NCBI RefSeq assembly: GCF_003966125.1
Contig: NZ_RXMA01000004.1
Span: forward strand, 124,001 to 188,000
DNA from: Azospirillum griseum
GTDB lineage: Bacteria; Pseudomonadota; Alphaproteobacteria; Azospirillales; Azospirillaceae
Direction: 5' to 3'
DNA length: 64,000 nt
The position numbers and the translations under genes were made by a program. This document shows, piece after piece, positions 34,480 to 42,600 of the stretch (the first letter of the stretch is position 1; each line of letters opens with the position of its first letter). The notes beneath the pieces were generated by a model. It worked only from the letters and a program-made list of their open reading frames with translations. It had not been told where the DNA came from and searched no databases.

Positions 34480-37400
34480 ATGAACACCAATTTTCTGACA
34501 CAGGCCCTGACCCATCATCAGGCGGGTCGCTTTGGCGAGGCCGAGGATGGGTATCGCACGGTTCTGGCCACCGATCCGAAACAGCCCGACGCCCTGCATC
34601 TTCTGGGCGTGCTGTGCCTGCAGACCGCCCGGACCGAAGAGGCGACCGATCTGATCGAACGCGCCATCACCGAAAACCGCGACGTGGCGGATTATTGGGA
34701 CAATTACGGCTCGGCGTTGGCCATGATGAAGCGCCCGGCCGACGCCGCGCGCGCGCACCACAACGCGGTGCTGCTGAACCCGATGGGGCCGCAGTTCCGG
34801 CACAATCTGGGCAACGCCGCCGCCGCCCTGGGCCGTCACGACGTGGCGCAACGGTCGTTCGCAACGGCGGTGGCCCTGCGACCGGACTACGCCAAGGCCT
34901 GGTACAATCTGGGGAACACCGAACGCGCGCTTGGCCGACTCGAGGCGTCGATCACCGCCCTGTCCAACGCCGTCCATCTGACACCCGGCATGGTGGAGGC
35001 GCACAACAATCTGGGCGACGCGCTGGCCTTGACCGGTCGACTGCGCGAAGCCGTCCACCAGCACCGGATCGTGGTGGCCCAACGCCCCAACGACGCCACC
35101 GCGCATTACAATCTCGGGGCCGCGCTCCAGCAGATGGGAGCCAACGAGGGGGCGGAGATCGCCTATCGGGAGGCGCTGAAGCGCCAACCGCGCCATGCCC
35201 CGGCCCTGAACAATCTGGGCACGGTGTTGCGGCGACTGGGGCGCGCCGACCAGGCCGAGATTTGCCACCGGCAGGCGTTGGAGTTGCACCCGGATTTTGT
35301 CGAGGCCCGTTACAACCTCGGCAACGCCTTGCAGGCTCTGGGGCGGTTCAAGGAAGCCGAAGCCTGCTTCGAGGACGCGCTGGCCCAGGAACCCGATCTG
35401 GCCACCGCCGCCTACAATCTGTCGCTTCTGGCCTTGCGCCATGGCGATCTGGCACGCGGATGGTCGGGCTACGGCCGACGCTTCGCGGCGGGCGAGGTGC
35501 GGCCAAACCGCAGCATCGCCGCGCCGCTGTGGACCGGGCAAGGGTTGCAGGGGCAGCGGCTGTTGGTGTGGCGGGAACAGGGGATCGGCGACGAGATCCT
35601 GTTTGCCTCCTGCTACCCCGATCTGCTGGCCTGGAGCGGTGGCAAGGTCACGATCGAGTGTGATCCACGGCTGGTCACGCTGTTTCAACGCTCATTCCCG
35701 CAAGCCACGGTGCGGGCGGAAAGCTGCACGCCGGACGCGCGGGAAACCATCGTTCCGCCCGATTGTGACCTTCAGGTTCCGGCGGGCAATCTGCCGGTGT
35801 TCCTGCGCCGCGATCTGTCATCCTTCGACTCCCCATCGCCATGGCTGAAGCCCGATCCGCAGCGTGTGGACCATTGGCGCGCCAGAGTGGACGCGCTGGG
35901 ACCGGGCCTGAAGGTCGGCATCGGCTGGCGCAGCCAGTTGATGACAGCGGAGCGACGAAGCGCTTACACCCGCCTGGACCAATGGGGGCCATTGTTCGCG
36001 GTCCCCGGTCTTGTCTTCGTCAATCTGCAATATGATGAGTGCGCTGAGGAAATCCGCGACGCCGAACAACGGTTCGGCGTGCGGATCCATCAATGGTCCG
36101 ATTTGGATTTGAAGGATGATTTCGAATCCGCAGCGGCGCTGACCGCCAATCTGGATTTGGTGATTTCCCCGGCGATGTCGGCGGGCGAATTGGCCGGCGC
36201 GCTGGGGGTGCCGGTCTGGCGCTTCGGCGGACGGGACTGGACCCAGTTGGGCACCGCTGTGCGGCCATGGTTCCCATCCATGACCCTGTTCCAACCCAAA
36301 GCGGGCGAAGGGTTGGATCATGTCCTGTCGGACATGGCGCGCACGCTGCGCCGCATGGTGGACCCTGCGCCCAATCCACCGTTCAATCCGGTGTCCATCG
36401 ACGGCCTGTTGAACAGCGCGATCGGTTGGCACCGCCAAGGCCATGGCGACGAGGCCCAATCCGCCTACCGCCGGATTCTGGCGCTGGATCCGTCCCATGC
36501 AGACGCCTTGCATTTGTTGGGACTGATCGCGCATCAGACCAACGAGGTGGCGCAAGCCCGCCGCCTGATTGGAACCGCGTTGCGGGTCAGCGCGCATTTT
36601 CCGACCGCCTGGAATCATCTGGGTCTGGTGTTTGAAGCCGAAGCCAACCGGCACGCCGCCACACGCGCGTTCCAGACCGCCCTGGCGCTGTCCCCCAATT
36701 TTCCGGAAGCCTTGACCCATCTGGGGTTGGCCCGCCAGAACGCCCAACGCTTCGACGAGGCGCACCGTCTGCACGCGCGATCCATCCGGCTGTTGCCGGA
36801 CAATCACGCCGCACACACCAACATCGGCCATTTGTGCGAGTTGAAGGGGCGCTTTGCCGAAGCGAACGCCCATTACCGACGCTCGGCGGCCCTGCGCCCC
36901 AACAGCCCGGATTCACAGAACAACCTCGCCACCATGGCGATGTTGGCCGGAACACCGGCACAAACCCGCCAATTCCTGGAACGCGCGCTGCGCCTTGCCC
37001 CTGGTTTTCCCCTGGCCTCCTGGAACCATGGGCTGCTGGCGCTGGCCGATGGCGACCTGTCCACCGGGTGGGCGGGCTACAAACAGCGCTTTTCCGCCCG
37101 CCAATTGCAACGCGCGCGCCGCATCCCGCGCCCGCAATGGACGGGCGAGGCGCTGGGCGGGCGTCGCCTGCTGGTGTGGAGCGAACAGGGCGTTGGCGAC
37201 GAGATCCTGTTTTCCTCCTGCTTCAACCGCTTGGAGGGTCTCGACGGACCCGTCACCATCGAATGCGACCGACGTCTGGTTCCTCTGTTCACGCGCTCAT
37301 TCCCATGGGCGACCGTCCGCGAGGAAAGCATCGATTCGACAGGGCAGGAAAGGATTGACCCGCCCGACTGCGATCTTCAGGCCCCCGCCGGGGATCTGCC

Positions 37401-37983
37401 CGCGCTGTGCCGCGCAGGTCTGGCGGATTTTCCGGATCGGATGGCGTGCCTCGTCGCCGACCCGGCGCTGATCGAGCGTTGGCGGGACCGGGTGGCTGCC
37501 CTGGGCGATGGGCTGAAGATCGGCCTGGGATGGCGCAGCCAGGTGATGACCGCGCAGCGGCAGGGGGCCTACACGGCCTTGGCCGATTGGTCCGCGCTGT
37601 TCGATGTGCCGGGGGTCCAGGTCATCAATCTTCAATATGGGGATTGCGCCGCCGAAGTGGATGCCCTGGAACGGCAAGGCCGTCGGTTGCACCAGTGGGC
37701 GGATTTGAATTTGAAGGATGATTTTGACGGTGTGGCGGCCCTGATGCGGAATCTGGATTTGGTGATCTCGCCCGCCATGGCGGTGGGGGAGTTGGCGGGG
37801 GCGCTGGGCGTGCCCGTGTGGCGGGTGGGCAACCGGGATTGGACGTGGTTGGGGACAGCGGTGCGCCCGTGGTTCCCGTCCATGCGGCTGTTTGCGGCGC
37901 GCAGCGGTGAAACGCTGGCCGACGTGGCAAACACGACCGTCCGCCATCTGGCCAAACTTGGCGCGGCGCAGGGCCGGATCTGA
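34480..37983 (+). CDS. Giant TPR/GT9-like protein, internally duplicated
   Basis: A 1,167-residue protein built from two tandem [TPR array + GT9-like domain] units, about 1-640 and 641-1167. Each second domain begins GW[SA]GY and shares LLVW-EQG-GDEILF, TIECD-RLV-LF, PPDCDLQ-PAG-LP, GIGWRSQ/GLGWRSQ, NLQY, the DLDLKDDF/DLNLKDDF block, and LDLVISPAM, which is near identical between copies. In both copies the GT9 motif SVDTxVxHLAGA seen in the 19.6-kb paralogue is changed to SPAMxxGELAGA, losing the Asp and His. They may be structural or use another chemistry. The next gene starts on the stop codon (TGATG). Confidence 0.85.
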   Translation: MNTNFLTQALTHHQAGRFGEAEDGYRTVLATDPKQPDALHLLGVLCLQTARTEEATDLIERAITENRDVADYWDNYGSALAMMKRPADAARAHHNAVLLNPMGPQFRHNLGNAAAALGRHDVAQRSFATAVALRPDYAKAWYNLGNTERALGRLEASITALSNAVHLTPGMVEAHNNLGDALALTGRLREAVHQHRIVVAQRPNDATAHYNLGAALQQMGANEGAEIAYREALKRQPRHAPALNNLGTVLRRLGRADQAEICHRQALELHPDFVEARYNLGNALQALGRFKEAEACFEDALAQEPDLATAAYNLSLLALRHGDLARGWSGYGRRFAAGEVRPNRSIAAPLWTGQGLQGQRLLVWREQGIGDEILFASCYPDLLAWSGGKVTIECDPRLVTLFQRSFPQATVRAESCTPDARETIVPPDCDLQVPAGNLPVFLRRDLSSFDSPSPWLKPDPQRVDHWRARVDALGPGLKVGIGWRSQLMTAERRSAYTRLDQWGPLFAVPGLVFVNLQYDECAEEIRDAEQRFGVRIHQWSDLDLKDDFESAAALTANLDLVISPAMSAGELAGALGVPVWRFGGRDWTQLGTAVRPWFPSMTLFQPKAGEGLDHVLSDMARTLRRMVDPAPNPPFNPVSIDGLLNSAIGWHRQGHGDEAQSAYRRILALDPSHADALHLLGLIAHQTNEVAQARRLIGTALRVSAHFPTAWNHLGLVFEAEANRHAATRAFQTALALSPNFPEALTHLGLARQNAQRFDEAHRLHARSIRLLPDNHAAHTNIGHLCELKGRFAEANAHYRRSAALRPNSPDSQNNLATMAMLAGTPAQTRQFLERALRLAPGFPLASWNHGLLALADGDLSTGWAGYKQRFSARQLQRARRIPRPQWTGEALGGRRLLVWSEQGVGDEILFSSCFNRLEGLDGPVTIECDRRLVPLFTRSFPWATVREESIDSTGQERIDPPDCDLQAPAGDLPALCRAGLADFPDRMACLVADPALIERWRDRVAALGDGLKIGLGWRSQVMTAQRQGAYTALADWSALFDVPGVQVINLQYGDCAAEVDALERQGRRLHQWADLNLKDDFDGVAALMRNLDLVISPAMAVGELAGALGVPVWRVGNRDWTWLGTAVRPWFPSMRLFAARSGETLADVANTTVRHLAKLGAAQGRI

Positions 37984-40259
37984 TGGCGACCGTCGCCGAA
38001 GCCCTGTCCTACGCCCTTGATCTTCATCAGAGCGGGCGTTTCGACGAAGCCGAAGAGCTGTACGGCCGGATTTTGGCGGCCGACGGGGACAACGCCCAGG
38101 CCCTTCATCTCTTTGGCCTGCTCGTGGCCCAGCTTGGCCGGTTGGACGAGGCCGACGGTCTGTTGCGCCGCGCCACCGTCGCCGCGCCGCTGTCCGCCGA
38201 GCCGTTTGTCAACCACGGCAAGGTGTTGCGGGCGTTGGGGCGGCCGGATGACGCCTTGGCGCGCTTTCACCGCGCGATCGCCCTGACCCCGGCCCTGACG
38301 GACGCGTTGGAGGGGGCGGGACACGCGCAGCGCGAGCGGGGCGACCATGCCAAAGCGGCGGTTGGCTACGGTCGCGCCGCGCTGAGCGGCGGGTCCGCGT
38401 CCCTGTATTATCATTGGGGGGTGGCGCTGGATTGCGATGGGCAGCCCGAACGCGCGGCCCATCCCCTGCGCGAGGCGGCGGCGCGCGACCCGCTGTCCGG
38501 GATGGTGGCGGCGCGGTTGGCCTCACTTCTGCACCGTCTGAACGACAACGCCGGGGCGGCGCACTGGTATCGTTGGGCGGTGGCCCTGCGGCCCGACCAC
38601 GCTGACGCGCTGCACAATCTTGCGGTTCTGGCGCGGGTAGCCGGGGCTTTGCCGGTGGCCGTCCGCCGTTTCGGCTGGGTCGCCCGTTTGATGACCGATC
38701 CAACAGAAGCGCTGCGGAGCGAAGCCGCCACCTGGCTGGAGCTGGGCTTGGCCCACCGCGCGGAAAAGCGCCTGGCCGAAGCGGTGGATGCGTTGAGCCG
38801 GGCGGTGGTCCTGGCTCCGCTCGATGTCGACGCACAGGACGCGTTGGCCCTGACGCTGTTCGAAATGGGGCGCTTTGCCGACGCCTGCGTGGCCTATCGG
38901 CGCGTGGTGATGCTGGATCCGGCTGCGCTGGGTGGTCATTACAACGCCGCCCTGGCCGCCAAGAATCTGGGACAGATCGCCGAGGCCATGGTCGGCATGC
39001 GCATCGCCAGCCGCATCAGCGATGCCCCGTGGATTCACAGCGCCCGGCTGGTGACGTCCCTGTTGCTGCCCGACCTGACGAACGGTCTGCTCGACGACGA
39101 GGTCGAATCCTGGCGCGAGCGGTTTGGCCGCAACGTCGGATCGGGCGACGATGCCCCGTCGCTGCCACGCCCGGCCATTCATGGCCGTCCGCTGCTGGTC
39201 GGCTATGTCTCCAACTATCTGCATCCGGGGAACCGGCTGCTCGATCAGGTGGCCCCGCTGCTGCACGCCCACGACCGCAACGCCGTGGTTCCCGTGATTT
39301 ACGGCGACGTCCCGTTCGATTCGCCGGTGCTGGCCGACATGCGCAGCATGGCCGATGGTTGGCGCGACACGCGGGGGATGGACGACGACGCTCTGGCCGA
39401 CCAGATCCGGGCCGACGGCATCGACGTGCTGGTCTGCCTGATCGGTCACACCAGCGGCCAGCGCATGGGGCTGTTCACCCGCCGCCCCGCCCCGCTTCAG
39501 GTCAGCTTTCACGGCATGACCGCCACCGGGGTGGATGGCATGGATGTCTGGTTGACCGATTCGGTCCTGCACCCGGACGACACCACCGAGCGTTTCCGGG
39601 AAAAGCTGGTCCGTCTGCCTCATTTCTTCCTGTTCCGCCCGCCGGGCCGGAAATTCCCGCTGATGCCGCCGCCGCGCGGCTGGAACGGGGTTGTCACCTT
39701 CGGCTCCTTCAATCTGGACGCCAAGATCAACCGCCGGGTCATCGCCCTGTGGTCGCGCGTGCTGCACGCGGTTCCCGACTCCCGCCTGATGCTGAAGTCG
39801 CGCGGCAGCGGGTTGGCCGATCATCTGGGACGGTCGCGCATCGCCGAGGCGTTTGCCGAGCATGGCATCACGGGCGAGCGGCTGATCCTGCTCGCCCCCG
39901 CCGTCAGCCACGAGGAGCATTTGCGCCAGCATGAAGGGGTGGACATCGCGCTGGATCCCTTCCCCTATGGTGGCTGTCTGACCAGCTACGACGCCTTGAG
40001 CATGGGGTTGCCGGTGGTGACGCTGGCCGGGGAGCGCTTCATCGGGCGGATGACCGCGTCGCTGCTGCACAGCCTGGGACGGCCCGAATGGGTGGCGCAC
40101 AGCGAAGACGACTATGTCGAATTGGCGAAGTCACTGGCCGAGGATCATAAGACCTTGTCGAGCATTCGCATGAGCCTGCGTGACGAAATTGCGGCCTCGC
40201 CTTTGTGCGACGCAGCGTCGCACGCGCGCGCCATTGAAGACGTTTTTCGCATGGTTTGA
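37983..40259 (+). CDS. TPR / O-GlcNAc transferase (SPINDLY) family protein
   Basis: A 758-residue protein with about ten TPR units (residues 1 to about 370, opening VAEALSYALDLHQSGRFDEA) and a GT41-type catalytic domain. The domain has VGYVSNYLHPGN, IDVLVCLIGHTSGQRMGLF with the catalytic-type His, RPAPLQVSFHGMTATGVDGM, TFGSFNLDAKINRRVIALW with the conserved Lys, and DPFPYGGCLTSYDALSMGLPVVTLAG. Bacterial members transfer sugars to protein Ser/Thr, including flagellins in some species. Coupled to the duplicated TPR gene by TGATG. Confidence 0.9.
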   Translation: MATVAEALSYALDLHQSGRFDEAEELYGRILAADGDNAQALHLFGLLVAQLGRLDEADGLLRRATVAAPLSAEPFVNHGKVLRALGRPDDALARFHRAIALTPALTDALEGAGHAQRERGDHAKAAVGYGRAALSGGSASLYYHWGVALDCDGQPERAAHPLREAAARDPLSGMVAARLASLLHRLNDNAGAAHWYRWAVALRPDHADALHNLAVLARVAGALPVAVRRFGWVARLMTDPTEALRSEAATWLELGLAHRAEKRLAEAVDALSRAVVLAPLDVDAQDALALTLFEMGRFADACVAYRRVVMLDPAALGGHYNAALAAKNLGQIAEAMVGMRIASRISDAPWIHSARLVTSLLLPDLTNGLLDDEVESWRERFGRNVGSGDDAPSLPRPAIHGRPLLVGYVSNYLHPGNRLLDQVAPLLHAHDRNAVVPVIYGDVPFDSPVLADMRSMADGWRDTRGMDDDALADQIRADGIDVLVCLIGHTSGQRMGLFTRRPAPLQVSFHGMTATGVDGMDVWLTDSVLHPDDTTERFREKLVRLPHFFLFRPPGRKFPLMPPPRGWNGVVTFGSFNLDAKINRRVIALWSRVLHAVPDSRLMLKSRGSGLADHLGRSRIAEAFAEHGITGERLILLAPAVSHEEHLRQHEGVDIALDPFPYGGCLTSYDALSMGLPVVTLAGERFIGRMTASLLHSLGRPEWVAHSEDDYVELAKSLAEDHKTLSSIRMSLRDEIAASPLCDAASHARAIEDVFRMV

Positions 40260-40371
40260 GGGGGGCACACGAAAGATTGGGGTTGTTTGCCGCCCGCGAT
40301 GGGTGAACACTGGTGTCATCGGCCTGCCACATTCGGGCACGCGCCGACTGGACCAGAGGGAGAGCAATTCC

Positions 40372-40551
40372 ATGCACACCGATGCTCGTCTTACGTCCCT
40401 GCAAGAAAAACACATGCGCCTTGATCGCGCGATCCTTGACGAAGAAAAGCGCTCCAGGCCGGACGAGACCCAGGTGAAGCGCCTTAAGCTTGAAAAGTTG
40501 CACGTCAAAGAAGAAATGGACCGCCTGTCCAAGGTCCGCAACTTGAACTGA
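40372..40551 (+). CDS. YdcH family protein (DUF465)
   Basis: A 59-residue highly charged alpha-helical protein: TSLQEKHMRLDRAILDEEKR, then VKRLKLEKLHVKEEMDRL. This is the DUF465/YdcH helical hairpin; function is unknown. Its GAGGGAGA ribosome site is at about 40356-40363. A strong terminator follows 36 bases after the stop. Confidence 0.85.
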   Translation: MHTDARLTSLQEKHMRLDRAILDEEKRSRPDETQVKRLKLEKLHVKEEMDRLSKVRNLN

Positions 40552-40587
40552 TTCCCCCCAAACGCACAATCCCATCAACAATGAACG

Positions 40588-40617
40588 CCGGGTGGGCCAT
40601 CGGTCCACCCGGTTTTT
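40588..40617 (+). terminator. Intrinsic terminator after YdcH gene
   Basis: CCGGGTGG (40588-40595) pairs with CCACCCGG (40605-40612), followed by five T. It ends the plus-strand flagellar/glycosylation island. Confidence 0.85.
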
Positions 40618-40653
40618 CATGTCTGAAAGGTCAGCAAAAGCGCCGGGGCGCGG

Positions 40654-41118
40654 TCACACCGGCGGGATGTAGTTCGGCATCAGCTTGGCCTGATCGCCGA
40701 CATAGACCATGCAACGGGCGTCCTGGTTCAGGAAGAAATAGACCTTGCCCGGTTCCCGCTTTTTCTGCGGATCCTCCAGATTGGCCCCGCCGGAAAAGGC
40801 GACGCCAAAGCGCCGGTCGGGCGTGACCGCCCAATAATAGCCATCGCTGATCTGCCGGAAGGTGCCCGCCATGCAGGCCTGCGTCAGCGCCTTGTCGTAG
40901 GTCGCCAGCCCATCCAGGCCCTTGGGCAATTTGTAGACCGCCCGCGCCGGGGCGTATTGGATGCGCGGCGACAGCGTGCGCGGCGGCAGGGAGCGGTAGA
41001 GCATGTGGCGGTTGGTCGGCGGCCAATCGGTTTTGGGAATGTCATCGGCCAGCGCCCCGGCCAGGGGAATCCCCAAAGCCAGCAGCCCCACCATCGCCCC
41101 AACCAACGCCCGCCCCAT
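40654..41118 (-). CDS. Secreted protein of unknown function
   Basis: A 154-residue protein not assigned to a family. A signal peptide is clear (ALVGAMVGLLALGIPLAGALA, cleavage near ADD). The mature part has two Cys (QACMAGTF and DARCMVYVG) that could form a disulfide, aromatic-rich DGYYWAVTPDRRFGVAF and a Pro-rich end PNYIPPV. It is transcribed in the same direction as the pel operon downstream end but lies beyond pelG. A CRP-like palindrome sits about 40 bases upstream of its start. Confidence 0.7.
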   Translation of the reverse strand: MGRALVGAMVGLLALGIPLAGALADDIPKTDWPPTNRHMLYRSLPPRTLSPRIQYAPARAVYKLPKGLDGLATYDKALTQACMAGTFRQISDGYYWAVTPDRRFGVAFSGGANLEDPQKKREPGKVYFFLNQDARCMVYVGDQAKLMPNYIPPV

Positions 41119-41148
41119 GATGCCAACCCCGCATGATGATCGCCACAG

Positions 41149-41174
41149 AGCATAAAACTGTGACGGCCATCACA
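41149..41174 (-). promoter_or_regulatory. CRP/FNR-family-like palindrome and -10 candidate
   Basis: TGTGA (41159-41163)-N6-TCACA (41170-41174) is a perfect copy of the CRP half-site consensus. On the minus strand a TATGCT (41154-41149) follows and could be a -10, so the palindrome would sit over the -35 region of the secreted-protein gene. It also lies just past the pelG stop. Confidence 0.5.
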
Positions 41175-41220
41175 CATTACCAGATCGACATACGCGACGC
41201 ACCGGCCTCAACGCACTCCC

Positions 41221-42600
41221 TCAACGAACCGATGGGTTGTTGGCGACGAAGGCGAAATAGGGCAGACGGCGCACCGCGTCGGCCACCATCAGATAGGCGA
41301 CGACGAAGGCCACCAGCGAGCTGAGGAAATAGCCGTAGCCGTACCAGGCAAAGCCCATGTCGCTGAACAGCAGGGTGAAGCCGCCGTTGCCCAGCAGATA
41401 GAGCGTCTGCACCGCCAGATTCCGCCGCCGCAGGTCGAAATAGGCCAGGATCACCGTGCAGAACAGGAACATCGCCTGGAAAAACGCGCCCAGCACGCCG
41501 AAGCGGAACATGCCGATCTGCTGGTAATGCAGCCCCAGCGCGCCGACGATGGCCGGGGCGGAGAAGATGGTCACGGCGCACATCGCCCCTTGCAGAATCA
41601 CCAGATTGCGGCAGCTGTCCAGCAGCGCGCCGATGATGGAGCGGTGGTTGCGGGCGATCTGGTCGTAGGTCGCGTGTTGTTGGATGTCGCGGTAAAAGCC
41701 CTGGTAATGCTCGAAAAACCGGGTTTCGATGTTGACGGTGAACAGGGTCAGCGCGGGCAGGATGGTCAGATAGGCCACGAACATGGCGCTGTCGTAATCG
41801 GTGTAGATCACCATCGCGCCGGACACGATTTCCCGCTCCGGCACGAACCACATCACCCATTTGTCGGACCACACCGCCAGATTGGCGACCAACCCGATCA
41901 GGGCCAAATCCCAATAGCGGCGGAAATAGGCCAGAAAGGCGAACAGCCGCGCCACCTTGTAAGGGTATTCGGCGAAGACCCGCGCGATCAGGCCGAATTG
42001 GATGCTGGCCAACCCCAGGGAAAAGCCCCAGACCATCCCCGCCCCGCCAAAAAAGGCCCCGAGCAGCGCCGTCGTCACCACGCCGATGACCATGCCAACG
42101 CCAAAGGCGACGGTGACGGACAAATAATCTTTCAAGGCGGACAGGAAGATCGACACCACCCAGATGCCGCAGACCAGAAAGAAATTCACCAACCCGCCGA
42201 CCATCACCGCCGTCGGCAACCCGCTGAACCAAATGTAAAAGGGACCGGCGGTCAGCGCGGCGATGGCGTATCCCAGACCCAGCGTCGCCAGCAGCATGCC
42301 GGGGGCGGCGTCCACCTCCTTGGAATAGATGGCATCGGCCAGATAGCGGGTGGCGACCAGCACCAGCGGCCCGGTGAACACCACCGAAAAGCAGAAATTG
42401 TAGATGACGACGACGCGGAAGAGCGCCAACTCCTCCGCCGCCACCAGATCACGGCCCAGCAGGTTGATCCCGGCCAGCGCCAGAATGGTGAACATCCAGG
42501 GGCCGGAGGTGATGAAGGCCGAATGGGCGTAGCCCTGCAACACCCCCAGCAGATCGTCGCGCCGCGCCAGTTTGCGCAGGGCAAAACCAATGCCCGCCAT
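41221..42600 (-). CDS. pelG: Pel exopolysaccharide flippase-like membrane protein PelG
   Basis: A 459-residue polytopic inner-membrane protein of the MOP (Wzx-like) superfamily, believed to move Pel across the membrane with PelD and PelE. PelG family segments are the N-terminal IGFALRKLARRDDLLGVLQG, TSGPWMFTI, and YLADAIYSKEVDA. About 12 hydrophobic segments are seen. Its ATG overlaps the pelF stop (TGATG). Last gene of the pel operon. Confidence 0.93.
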   Translation of the reverse strand: MAGIGFALRKLARRDDLLGVLQGYAHSAFITSGPWMFTILALAGINLLGRDLVAAEELALFRVVVIYNFCFSVVFTGPLVLVATRYLADAIYSKEVDAAPGMLLATLGLGYAIAALTAGPFYIWFSGLPTAVMVGGLVNFFLVCGIWVVSIFLSALKDYLSVTVAFGVGMVIGVVTTALLGAFFGGAGMVWGFSLGLASIQFGLIARVFAEYPYKVARLFAFLAYFRRYWDLALIGLVANLAVWSDKWVMWFVPEREIVSGAMVIYTDYDSAMFVAYLTILPALTLFTVNIETRFFEHYQGFYRDIQQHATYDQIARNHRSIIGALLDSCRNLVILQGAMCAVTIFSAPAIVGALGLHYQQIGMFRFGVLGAFFQAMFLFCTVILAYFDLRRRNLAVQTLYLLGNGGFTLLFSDMGFAWYGYGYFLSSLVAFVVAYLMVADAVRRLPYFAFVANNPSVR

